From Streptomyces griseoflavus (GTDB lineage: Bacteria > Actinomycetota > Actinomycetes > Streptomycetales > Streptomycetaceae), in NCBI RefSeq assembly GCF_014649995.1, contig NZ_BMUC01000001.1, positions 1,050,161 to 1,114,160 of the forward strand: 64,000 nucleotides of DNA, written 5' to 3'. The notes under the pieces were generated by a model. That model did no database searches. It was not told the DNA's origin and saw only the letters and a list, made by a program, of their open reading frames with translations. A program made the translations under genes and the position numbers. Shown in pieces: positions 1 to 7,611 of this stretch; position 1 is the first letter of the stretch; every line of letters starts with the position of its first letter.

Positions 1-1388
1 CCACCACCCCCTGCGACCTCCTCGGCATCGGCATCGGCCCCTTCAACCTCTCCCTCGCCGCCCTCGCCGACCCCGTCCCCGCGCTGCGCACCGCCTTCTA
101 CGACCGGTGCCCCCGCTTCAGCTGGCACCCCGGCCTGCTCCTCGACGACGTCACCGTCCAGGTCCCCTTCCTCGCCGACCTCGTCACCCTCGCCGACCCC
201 ACCAGCCCCTGGACCTTCCTCAACCACCTCAGAGCCCGCGAACGGCTCTATCCCTTCTACTTCGCCGAGCACTTCCACATCCGCCGCACCGAGTACGACG
301 CCTACTGCCGCTGGGTCGCCGACCACCTCCCCTCGCTCCGCTTCGGCCACCACATCGACACCGTCCGCTGGAACCACCGGCACGCCCTCTTCGAGGCGGA
401 GTTCACCCGGCTCGACCCCGACGGGCGCACCGCCGCCACCGGCCGCGTCCACGCCCGCAACATCGTCCTCGGCATCGGCACCGAACCCTTCACGCCCGAG
501 CCGCTGCGCCCCCTCGCCGAGACCCCCGGCGTCCCCGTCGTCCACGCCGAGGACTACCTCACCCACCGCGACACCCTCCTCGCCGCGGGCCATGTCACCG
601 TCATCGGCACCGGACAGTCCGGCGCCGAGATCTACCTCGACCTGCTGCGCCGGCGGCCCCCCGGCCGCGAGCGGCTGCACTGGATCGGCCGGACCGGGGC
701 CTTCGCGCCCATGGAGTACTCCAAACTCGGCCTCGAGCACTTCACCCCCGACCACACCCGCTACTTCCACGCCCTGCCCGAACCCGTCCGCGACCGGCTC
801 GTCCCCGCCCAGTGGCAGCTCCACAAGGGCGTCGACGCCGCCACCCTCGCCGCCATCCACGACGAGCTCTACCGGCGCACCCTGCACGGCGGCTGGCCCG
901 ACACCGTCCTCACCCCCGCCGTGCACGTCCGTGCCGCCCGCCGCACCGACCGCGCGCGGATCGAGCTCCACCTCGAACACGCCCACCAGCAGACCCACGC
1001 CCGCCTGACCACCGACGCCGTCGTCCTCGCCACCGGCCACCGCGCGCGCCCCCTGGACCGGCTCCTCGGCCCCCTCGAACCGCACCTGCGCCGCGACCGC
1101 GCCGGCCGGCCCCGCATCGACGCGCACTTCCGCCTCGGCCTCGACCGCGTCATCACCGGCGGCGTCTACGTGCAGAACGCCGAACTCCACACCCACGGCG
1201 TGGGCGCCCCCGACCTGGGACTGGCCGCCTGGCGCAGCGCCACGATCCTCAACCACGTCGCCGGCCGGCCCGTCTACCCCCTCCCCGCGCGCACCGCCTT
1301 CACCACCTTCGGTCTGCAGCCCCGGACGCGTCAGGTCCCGCCCGCCCGGCGAGCCGCACGGCTCGCCCCCCTGGCGGACGGGACCTGA
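1..1388 (+). CDS. L-lysine/L-ornithine N-hydroxylase (SidA/IucD/PvdA family), 5'-truncated by window edge
   Basis: Flavin-dependent monooxygenase that N-hydroxylates the side-chain amine of lysine or ornithine (or a diamine) as the first step in hydroxamate siderophore synthesis. The visible reading frame begins at position 3 and has no start codon, so a few N-terminal residues are missing. It shows the FAD motif GIGIGPFNLSLA near the visible N-terminus, an NADPH-binding segment VTVIGTGQSGAEIYLDLL near nt 595-648, and the late ATGHRARPL and NAELHTHGVGAPDLGL segments expected near the FAD site and C-terminus. About 460 residues are visible, close to the normal family length. The siderophore partners would lie to the left of the window. 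Lysine versus ornithine specificity cannot be decided from what I see. Confidence 0.85.
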   Translation, partial: TTPCDLLGIGIGPFNLSLAALADPVPALRTAFYDRCPRFSWHPGLLLDDVTVQVPFLADLVTLADPTSPWTFLNHLRARERLYPFYFAEHFHIRRTEYDAYCRWVADHLPSLRFGHHIDTVRWNHRHALFEAEFTRLDPDGRTAATGRVHARNIVLGIGTEPFTPEPLRPLAETPGVPVVHAEDYLTHRDTLLAAGHVTVIGTGQSGAEIYLDLLRRRPPGRERLHWIGRTGAFAPMEYSKLGLEHFTPDHTRYFHALPEPVRDRLVPAQWQLHKGVDAATLAAIHDELYRRTLHGGWPDTVLTPAVHVRAARRTDRARIELHLEHAHQQTHARLTTDAVVLATGHRARPLDRLLGPLEPHLRRDRAGRPRIDAHFRLGLDRVITGGVYVQNAELHTHGVGAPDLGLAAWRSATILNHVAGRPVYPLPARTAFTTFGLQPRTRQVPPARRAARLAPLADGT

Positions 1389-1413
1389 GGTCACCCGCGA
1401 CGTCGGGCGGCGG

Positions 1414-3219
1414 TCAGAACACCGGCGTGCCGTCCCGCGTCAGCCTCCAGTCCGCCGAAGCGAAGTCCGCCGGGTCCAGCACACCCTTGTCCGTCACCCA
1501 CTCCGCGATCCGGGTCCGGATCTCCGTCGACTCCGCCCACAGCTCCCGCGCCGACGCGACGTGCGGGAACGCGCCGCCGCCGTTCGCCCGGTAGTTGTTC
1601 ACCGCGAACACGAACTGCCGCGCGTCGTCGAGGGCGGCACCGTCGTGGGTGACGTTCCGGATCCGCGACCCGGCCGGGCGGGCGATGTCGATCTCGTACC
1701 GGAGTCCCGACACGTAGTCGTAGTTGTAGTCGGGACGGCCGCCCGCGTTCGTCAGCCGCTCGACGTCGACCGGCGCCCCGGCCGGGGTGTGGACGAAGTA
1801 CTCCGCCGAGTACTCGAGGTACGCCCGGACCTGGGCGCCCGTCATCAGCTTCGCCACCAGCGTGTTGTCGTACACGTACAGGCTCGACAGGTCCCGGATC
1901 GTCACCTCGCCCGCGGGGATCTCGGAGGTGCGGGAGAACGGCGACGCCTGCGACAGCACCGGCAGCGACGCGTACGCGGTGCCCGCGAGGGCCGCCCGCA
2001 CCACGTCCTCCTGCACCTTGCCGATCAGGTCGATGATCGGCGCGTCCTCGTAGCGGGCCCGTGCCGTGGTCAGCGTCTCGGTCGCCGACCCCACCACCTG
2101 GTTGACGTAGGCCACCACCTCGGCGTGCTCGTCACGCAGCAGCCGGGTGATCCCCGGGTCGTCCGGCACGGTGGCCGCGTCGCGCAGCGACGCCCGCACC
2201 GACTCCACCCGCCAGCGGCCCCGCTCGAAGACCAGCTCGAAGTCGAACAGCGACAGCCGTTCGGCGTAGCACAGCGGCTCCGACAGCACGACCTCCCTGC
2301 CGGTCACCTCGTTGGTGACCCGCAGCTCGGGGATCTCCGCGTGCGCGTGCCCGACCAGGATCGCGTCGATCCCCGGCACCTGCCGCGCCACGTTCGCCGC
2401 CGCGTTCTCCACGTACGGCAGCTGGTCGCCGTACGACGAGGTGCCCGAGGAACCCGAGTGCGCGGACACCACGACCACGTCCGCGCCCATCGACCGCAGC
2501 TTCGGCACCCACTTCGCCGCCTGCTCCTCCAGGCCCGGGAAGGTCAGCTTCCCCTGCACGTACGCCTTGTCCCAGATCGCGATCCCCGGGTTCGTCAGCC
2601 CCAGGACGGCCACCTTGACCGGGGGAGCGCCCTTCACCCGGAACGTCTTGAGGAAGTATGGGGGGAAGGCCGGCTTGAGCGTCCTCGCGTCCAGCGCGTT
2701 GGCCCCCAGCAGCGGGAAGTCGCACTGCTCCTCGAACTTCCGCAGCGTCTCGATGCCGTAGTTGAACTCGTGATTGCCGAGCGCCACCGCGTCGTACCCG
2801 ATCGCGTTCATCGCCTGTGCCATCGGGTGCACCGGGCCGCCCTCGGCGGTGATCGGGTCGACCTTCGCGTAGTAGTACGTCAGGGGCGTGCCCTGGATGG
2901 TGTCGCCCGCGTCCAGCAGCAGCGTGTTCTCCCGGCCCTTCTCCTCACGGATCCGGTCGACCAGCGTCGACACCCGGGCGAGGCCCTGCGCGTTGCCGGC
3001 CGCGTCGGTGTACTCGGCGTCCTTGAAGTAGTCCCAGTTGAAGACGTGCCCGTGCAGGTCGGTCGTGCCCATCACGGTCAGCGCGTACCGCTTCACCGGC
3101 TTCCTCCCCCGTCCCGCCCCGGCCGCCGCGGCCGCGGGAGCCGCCGCAGCGCCCGCCAGCGTCACCCCCGCCCCCGTCACGGCGGACCTCGTCAAGAACT
3201 TCCGGCGGTTCAACGCCAT
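1414..3219 (-). CDS. Tat-exported 5'-nucleotidase / 2',3'-cyclic-nucleotide phosphodiesterase
   Basis: Secreted metallophosphoesterase that dephosphorylates extracellular nucleotides. The start at 3219 is chosen because AGAGGAA precedes it and because it gives a clean twin-arginine signal, MALNRRKFLTRSAVTG, followed by an Ala-rich hydrophobic stretch; a longer reading to 3249 would bury this signal. Metal-binding motifs are in the expected order: TTDLHGH near residue 50, DAGDTIQG near 105, GNHEFNYG near 150, SAHSG and VGHAHAE in the middle. The C-terminal 5'-nucleotidase domain carries NNYRANGGGAF, the substrate-binding part. The length of 601 aa fits the family. It is convergent with the hydroxylase on its left and divergent from pyk. 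Specificity for 5'-nucleotides versus cyclic or 3'-nucleotides is not resolved. Confidence 0.88.
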   Translation of the reverse strand: MALNRRKFLTRSAVTGAGVTLAGAAAAPAAAAAGAGRGRKPVKRYALTVMGTTDLHGHVFNWDYFKDAEYTDAAGNAQGLARVSTLVDRIREEKGRENTLLLDAGDTIQGTPLTYYYAKVDPITAEGGPVHPMAQAMNAIGYDAVALGNHEFNYGIETLRKFEEQCDFPLLGANALDARTLKPAFPPYFLKTFRVKGAPPVKVAVLGLTNPGIAIWDKAYVQGKLTFPGLEEQAAKWVPKLRSMGADVVVVSAHSGSSGTSSYGDQLPYVENAAANVARQVPGIDAILVGHAHAEIPELRVTNEVTGREVVLSEPLCYAERLSLFDFELVFERGRWRVESVRASLRDAATVPDDPGITRLLRDEHAEVVAYVNQVVGSATETLTTARARYEDAPIIDLIGKVQEDVVRAALAGTAYASLPVLSQASPFSRTSEIPAGEVTIRDLSSLYVYDNTLVAKLMTGAQVRAYLEYSAEYFVHTPAGAPVDVERLTNAGGRPDYNYDYVSGLRYEIDIARPAGSRIRNVTHDGAALDDARQFVFAVNNYRANGGGAFPHVASARELWAESTEIRTRIAEWVTDKGVLDPADFASADWRLTRDGTPVF

Positions 3220-3473
3220 GTCAGGTTCCTCTCGCACCACAACGAACAACGCGCGTAGATTCGCCCGACGATTCTGACCTGAACACGTCGACCGGAACAG
3301 TCCCCGCGGGTTGTGAATACGGTGAGGGCGAACTCGGCCGAGTGCTGTCCGGAACCGGTGTCCGCGTGCTCATCGGAGCGGACGGGTGCACAATTCAACA
3401 CTTGTCAATAACCCTTCATCGGCCGGTCGTTGAGTCGTCACGCGCCACCAGATCGCTACCCGCCGGTAAGCCC

Positions 3474-3479
3474 TAGGCT
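3474..3479 (+). promoter_or_regulatory. -10 box of pyk (leaderless start)
   Basis: TAGGCT followed by 6 nt and then the pyk ATG at 3486. No ribosome binding site is visible before the ATG, so the transcript is probably leaderless. The rest of the 3220-3485 gap must also hold the divergent promoter for the nucleotidase gene; I see no convincing -35 box there. Confidence 0.55.
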
Positions 3480-3485
3480 CGCACC

Positions 3486-4922
3486 ATGCGCCGAGCGAAA
3501 ATCGTCTGCACCCTGGGGCCCGCCACCGACTCGTACGACCAGATCAAGGCGCTGGTCGACGCCGGAATGGACGTGGCCCGGTTCAACCTCAGCCACGGCG
3601 AGCACGCCGAGCACGAGGACCGCTACCACCGGGTGCGCAAGGCCGCCGACGAGACCGGCCGCAGCGTCGGCCTCCTCGCCGACCTCCAAGGCCCGAAGAT
3701 CCGGCTCGGCCGATTCACCGAAGGACCCGTACTCCTCGAACGCGGCGACACCTTCACCATCACCGTCGAGGAGGGCGCCGAAGGCGACCGCCACGGCTGC
3801 GGCACCACCTACGCGGGACTCGCCGAGGACGTCACCACCGGTGAGCGCATCCTCGTCGACGACGGCAAGGTCACCCTGGAGGTCACCGCCGTCGACGGCC
3901 CCCGGGTGCGCACCCGCGTCGTCGAGGGCGGCATGGTCTCCGACCACAAGGGCCTCAACCTCCCCGGCGTCGCCGTCTCCGTCCCCGCCCTGTCCAAGAA
4001 GGACGAGGACGACCTCCGCTGGGCCCTGCGCACCGGCTTCGACGTCGTCGCCCTCTCCTTCGTCCGCAGCGGGCGCGACATCAGGGACGTCCACCGCATC
4101 ATGGACGAGGAGGGCCGCCGTCTCCCCGTCATCGCCAAGGTCGAGAAGCCCCAGGCCGTCGAGAGCATCGACGACATCGTGGCCGCCTTCGACGGCATCA
4201 TGGTCGCCCGCGGGGACCTCGGGGTCGAGATGCCCCTGGAGCAGGTGCCCATCGTCCAGAAGCGCGCGATCAAGCTCGCCCGGCGCAACGCCAAGCCGGT
4301 CATCGTCGCCACCCAGATGCTCGACTCGATGATCGACAACGCCCGCCCCACCCGCGCCGAGGCGTCCGACGTCGCCAACGCCGTCATCGACGGCACCGAC
4401 GCCGTGATGCTCTCCGGCGAGACCAGCGTCGGCAAGCACGCCGTCGACACCGTCCGCACCATGGCGCGCATCGTGGAGGCGGCCGAGGAGGACATCCTCG
4501 CCAAGGGGCTGCCGCCCCTCACCGAGCGCAACAAGCCCCGTACCCAGGGCGGTGCGGTCGCCCGTGCGGCGGCCGAGATGGGCGACTTCCTCGGCGCGAG
4601 GTTCCTGGTGGCCTTCACCCAGTCCGGTGACACCGCCCGCCGCCTCTCCCGCTACCGCTCCCCGATCCCGGTGCTCGCCTTCACCCCTGATCCGGCCACC
4701 CGCTCCCAACTCAGCCTGACCTGGGGCGTGGAGACCTTCCTCGGCCCGCATGTGAACTCCACGGACGCGATGGTCGAGCAGGTCGACGAGCTGCTCATCG
4801 GCTACGCCCGCTGCGCGGTGGGCGACACGGTCGTCATCACGGCCGGCTCCCCGCCGGGCGTTCCGGGGTCCACGAACCTCGTGCGCGTCCACCACATCGG
4901 TGAGGACGACAGCCCCGCGTAG
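3486..4922 (+). CDS. pyk: pyruvate kinase
   Basis: Transfers phosphate from phosphoenolpyruvate to ADP at the end of glycolysis, in the cytoplasm. The N-terminus MRRAKIVCTLGPATDSYDQI and the early RFNLSHG are standard. The B-domain lies around residues 70-170, and the active-site signature VARGDLGVEMPLEQVP (with the catalytic-loop lysine just before, in VIAKVEKPQAVE) lies near residues 215-250. TQMLDSMI and SGETSVGKHAVD follow, then the regulatory C-domain. The 478-aa length is typical of the short bacterial enzyme. It starts without a Shine-Dalgarno sequence. Streptomycetes usually carry two pyk genes; which paralogue this is cannot be told here. Confidence 0.96.
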   Translation: MRRAKIVCTLGPATDSYDQIKALVDAGMDVARFNLSHGEHAEHEDRYHRVRKAADETGRSVGLLADLQGPKIRLGRFTEGPVLLERGDTFTITVEEGAEGDRHGCGTTYAGLAEDVTTGERILVDDGKVTLEVTAVDGPRVRTRVVEGGMVSDHKGLNLPGVAVSVPALSKKDEDDLRWALRTGFDVVALSFVRSGRDIRDVHRIMDEEGRRLPVIAKVEKPQAVESIDDIVAAFDGIMVARGDLGVEMPLEQVPIVQKRAIKLARRNAKPVIVATQMLDSMIDNARPTRAEASDVANAVIDGTDAVMLSGETSVGKHAVDTVRTMARIVEAAEEDILAKGLPPLTERNKPRTQGGAVARAAAEMGDFLGARFLVAFTQSGDTARRLSRYRSPIPVLAFTPDPATRSQLSLTWGVETFLGPHVNSTDAMVEQVDELLIGYARCAVGDTVVITAGSPPGVPGSTNLVRVHHIGEDDSPA

Positions 4923-4995
4923 AGGGCGGCCGGGCAGGGGACGACGGCCCCGGGGCGAAGGGTCGCGGCGCTTTCACGCAGGACACACGACAAAA

Positions 4996-5026
4996 GCGGA
5001 TGTTCACCCAAAAGGTGAACATCCGC
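4996..5026 (-). terminator. intrinsic terminator of the tRNA gene
   Basis: A perfect 13-bp inverted repeat (GCGGATGTTCACC / GGTGAACATCCGC) with a 5-nt loop. Read on the minus strand it is followed by TTTTG, which fits a terminator about 34 nt beyond the tRNA 3' end. It lies about 75 nt past pyk and may also stop plus-strand transcription. Confidence 0.8.
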
Positions 5027-5059
5027 CATTAAATGGTGACCTTGAATACAGAGGAAAAG

Positions 5060-5132
5060 TACCCCGGGTCGGATTCGAACCGACGCTGGATGGTGTTTGA
5101 GACCATTGCCTCTACCGCTGGGCTACCGGGGC
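5060..5132 (-). tRNA. tRNA with anticodon CAA (nominally Leu), class I variable loop
   Basis: The minus strand folds as a complete cloverleaf of 73 nt. The acceptor arm is GCCCCGG/CCGGGGT with a G1-U72 wobble and discriminator A at 5060. The D arm is GCC...GGC with GG in the loop. The anticodon arm is ATGGT-CTCAAAC-ACCAT, giving anticodon CAA for codon UUG. The variable loop is 5 nt (CCAGC) and the T arm is GTCGG-TTCGAAT-CCGAC. CCA is not encoded. Leucine tRNAs normally have a long class II variable arm, which is absent here, so the identity is predicted from the anticodon only. Confidence 0.85.
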
Positions 5133-5238
5133 GCCCTACAAAACGAAGGTCGACGGTTACCCGCCGTGTCCCCACCTTATCGCAGCTGGGTACGCTCTTG
5201 TCAGCAGTACCGGCCTGCCCCGCATCAAGGAGCCCAGA

Positions 5239-5895
5239 GTGAGCGCCCCCGAGTCGCCCCAGCCCGCAGACGTGCCCGACGAGGACAAGTCGCACGTTCC
5301 TCCGATGACGACGCGCGTCGTCATCGCCGAGGACGAGGCCCTGATCCGGCTCGATCTCAAAGAGATGCTGGAGGAGGAGGGGTACACCGTCGTCGGTGAG
5401 GCCGGTGACGGTGAGCAGGCCGTGGAGCTGGCGCGCGAGCACCGGCCCGACCTGGTGATCCTCGACGTGAAGATGCCCAAGCTGGACGGCATTTCGGCGG
5501 CCGAGAAGATCGCCGAGGAGAGCATCGCCCCGGTGCTGATGCTGACCGCGTTCTCGCAGCGCGACCTGGTGGAGCGGGCGCGCGACGCCGGCGCGATGGC
5601 GTACCTGGTGAAGCCGTTCAGCAAGAGCGACGTGGTGCCGGCCATCGAGATGGCGGTGTCGCGGTTCACGGAGCTGAAGGAACTGGAGCGCGAGGTCGCG
5701 GACCTGAGCCTGCGGCTGGAGACGCGCAAGCTGGTGGACCGCGCCAAGTCGGTGCTCCAGACGCAGTACGGGCTGAGTGAGCCGGCCGCGTTCCGCTGGA
5801 TCCAGAAGACCTCGATGGACCGCCGGATGTCGATGCAGCAGGTGGCGCAGGCGGTCATCGACGACGCCGAGGAGAAGAAGGCGTCCAAGGGCTAG
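5239..5895 (+). CDS. response regulator with C-terminal ANTAR RNA-binding domain (PdtaR-like)
   Basis: Two-domain regulator: an N-terminal receiver domain and a C-terminal ANTAR domain that binds paired-hairpin RNA antiterminators. The receiver begins at about residue 24 with VVIAEDEALIRLDL; the phosphoacceptor is the Asp in LVILDVKMPKLDG near residue 77, with a Thr in MLTAF and a Lys in YLVKPF. A coiled segment links to the ANTAR helices (SVLQTQYGLSEPAAFRWIQKTSMDRR) at residues 170-205. The GTG start at 5239 is preceded by AAGGAG. The family includes mycobacterial Rv1626/PdtaR. No histidine kinase is adjacent, so its partner must be encoded elsewhere. RNA targets cannot be named from this window. 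Confidence 0.92.
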   Translation: MSAPESPQPADVPDEDKSHVPPMTTRVVIAEDEALIRLDLKEMLEEEGYTVVGEAGDGEQAVELAREHRPDLVILDVKMPKLDGISAAEKIAEESIAPVLMLTAFSQRDLVERARDAGAMAYLVKPFSKSDVVPAIEMAVSRFTELKELEREVADLSLRLETRKLVDRAKSVLQTQYGLSEPAAFRWIQKTSMDRRMSMQQVAQAVIDDAEEKKASKG

Positions 5896-5903
5896 GACGG
5901 CGT

Positions 5904-5952
5904 ACGGCCGAGGCCCGCACCCCCCGTCGCGGGGGGTGCGGGCCTCGGCCGT
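5904..5952. terminator. bidirectional terminator hairpin
   Basis: A perfect 22-bp inverted repeat with a 5-nt loop lies between the convergent ANTAR regulator and livF. It has no T-tract, as is common for strong GC-rich hairpin terminators in Streptomyces, and probably serves both genes. Confidence 0.85.
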
Positions 5953-5963
5953 GTGCGGGTGCC

Positions 5964-6680
5964 TCAGTCCTCGCCGAGGTAGGCCTTGCGGACCGACTCG
6001 TCGTGGAGCAGGTCCCGGCCGCTGCCGGAGAGGACGATGTTGCCGACCTCCATGACGTGGCCGTGGTCGGCCAGGGACAGGGCGGCCTGGGCGTTCTGCT
6101 CGACGAGCAGGATGGTGGTGCCCTGGGCCTTCAGCTCGGCGATGGTCGTCATGATCTTCTGCATCATGATCGGCGACAGACCCATGGAGGGCTCGTCGAG
6201 CATGAGGAGCTGGGGCTGGGACATGAGGGCCCTGCCCATGGCTAGCATCTGCTGCTCACCGCCGGAGAGGGTTCCCGCGGCCTGCTTGCGGCGTTCCCCG
6301 AGGATGGGGAAGAGGTCGTAGGCGCGCTGGATGTCCTTCTCGATGCCCGCCTTGTCGCCGCGCAGGAAAGCACCGAGGCGGAGGTTGTCCTCGATGGTCA
6401 TGCGCGGGAAGATGTGCCGCCCCTCGGGGGAGTGGGCGAGCCCGAGGGAGACGATCTTGTGGGCGGGGATCTTCTTGAGCGACTTGCCGTTGAACTTGAT
6501 CTGGCCGCCGACGGGCTTCAGGAGCCCGGAGAGCGTGCGCAGCGTGGTGGTCTTCCCGGCGCCGTTGGTGCCGATGAGGGTGACCACCTCACCCGCCTCG
6601 ACACTGAACGAGATGCCCTTGACGGCCTGGATCTTGCCGTAGGCGACTTTGAGGTCCTCGACTTCGAGGAGTGCGGTCAT
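5964..6680 (-). CDS. livF: branched-chain amino acid ABC transporter ATP-binding protein LivF
   Basis: One of two ATPases that power uptake of branched-chain amino acids. It has Walker A GTNGAGKTT near residue 37, the LSGGEQQML signature near 138, and Walker B LLMLDEPSMGLSP near 158. The family LivF feature of a short second ATPase is met at 238 aa. Its ATG overlaps the livG stop as ATGA, indicating translational coupling. It is the last gene of a five-gene operon that ends in the strong hairpin at 5904-5952. Confidence 0.93.
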   Translation of the reverse strand: MTALLEVEDLKVAYGKIQAVKGISFSVEAGEVVTLIGTNGAGKTTTLRTLSGLLKPVGGQIKFNGKSLKKIPAHKIVSLGLAHSPEGRHIFPRMTIEDNLRLGAFLRGDKAGIEKDIQRAYDLFPILGERRKQAAGTLSGGEQQMLAMGRALMSQPQLLMLDEPSMGLSPIMMQKIMTTIAELKAQGTTILLVEQNAQAALSLADHGHVMEVGNIVLSGSGRDLLHDESVRKAYLGED

Positions 6681-7606
6681 CGGTCGTTCTCCTTGCCGGG
6701 CGCGGCGTCCGTGGCGGCCTCTGCCTCGGCCGCGGCTTCGGCCGCCGCTTCGGCGGCCTCGACCTCGGCGGCTTCGGCGGCGCCGGGGTCGTTCTCCATG
6801 GGCTCACCGATGTAGGCGGCGATGACGCGCTCGTCGCCCTGGACGGTGGCCGGGTCGCCCTCGATCAGCTTCTGTCCCTGCACGAGGACCGCGACGCGGT
6901 CGCAGAGGTTGAAGATGAACCGCATGTCGTGCTCGATCACGAGGACCGCGGTGCCCTGGTCGCGGATGGCGAAGATGAGCTCCTCGGCCGCCCGGGTCTC
7001 CTGGGGGTTCATACCGGCGGTGGGCTCGTCGAGGAGCAGCAGACCGGGGTCGCTGGCGAGGGCACGGGCGATCTCCAGCTTGCGCTGCTCGCCGTAGGGC
7101 AGGTTCCGCGAGAGGTGGTCGGCCTTCTCGGCGAGGCCGACGAACTCCAGGAGTTCCATGGCACGGGTCCGGGAGGCCGCCTCGGCCCGGTGGAACCCCG
7201 GTCCGCGCAGGACGGCCGACCAGAAGCCCTCCTTGGTGCGGGTGTGCCGGCCGACGAGGACGTTCTCCAGGACGGTCATGTTGGAGAACAGCCGGATGTT
7301 CTGGAACGTCCGGGCGATGCCGGCGGCCGTGACCTTGAACGGCTTGGGCGGCAGCACCTTGTCCTTGTAGCGGACCTCGCCCTCGGTGGGGATGTAGAGA
7401 CCGGTCAGGCAGTTGAAGAAGGTGGTCTTGCCGGCGCCGTTGGGGCCGATCAGGCCGACGATCTCGCCGCTGCGGACGGTGAGGTCGACGTCGCGGACGG
7501 CGGTGAGGCCGCCGAAGCGCATGGTGACGCCGCGTGCGTCGAGGACGGTGTCACCGGGGGCGGGTGCGCCCGCGGTGGTGTCCTTGGTGGTGGTGTCGGT
7601 GGTCAT
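6677..7606 (-). CDS. livG: branched-chain amino acid ABC transporter ATP-binding protein LivG
   Basis: Second ATPase of the transporter. After a Thr-rich N-terminal extension of about 25 residues come GPNGAGKTT (Walker A, near residue 56), the signature region LPYGEQRKLEIARAL near 170 and Walker B LLLLDEPTAGMNP near 190. The C-terminus carries an unusual Glu/Ala-rich tail of roughly 40 residues (EAAEVEAAEAAAEAAAEAEA) beyond the usual LivG end at YIGEP. It starts 5 nt after the livM stop. Confidence 0.93.
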   Translation of the reverse strand: MTTDTTTKDTTAGAPAPGDTVLDARGVTMRFGGLTAVRDVDLTVRSGEIVGLIGPNGAGKTTFFNCLTGLYIPTEGEVRYKDKVLPPKPFKVTAAGIARTFQNIRLFSNMTVLENVLVGRHTRTKEGFWSAVLRGPGFHRAEAASRTRAMELLEFVGLAEKADHLSRNLPYGEQRKLEIARALASDPGLLLLDEPTAGMNPQETRAAEELIFAIRDQGTAVLVIEHDMRFIFNLCDRVAVLVQGQKLIEGDPATVQGDERVIAAYIGEPMENDPGAAEAAEVEAAEAAAEAAAEAEAATDAAPGKENDR

Positions 7607-7611
7607 GGTGG

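Noticed and set aside
107-1594. 495-codon frame overlapping the N-hydroxylase gene
   Set aside because: Arg/Pro/His-rich shadow with no domain, while the other frame encodes a complete flavoprotein.
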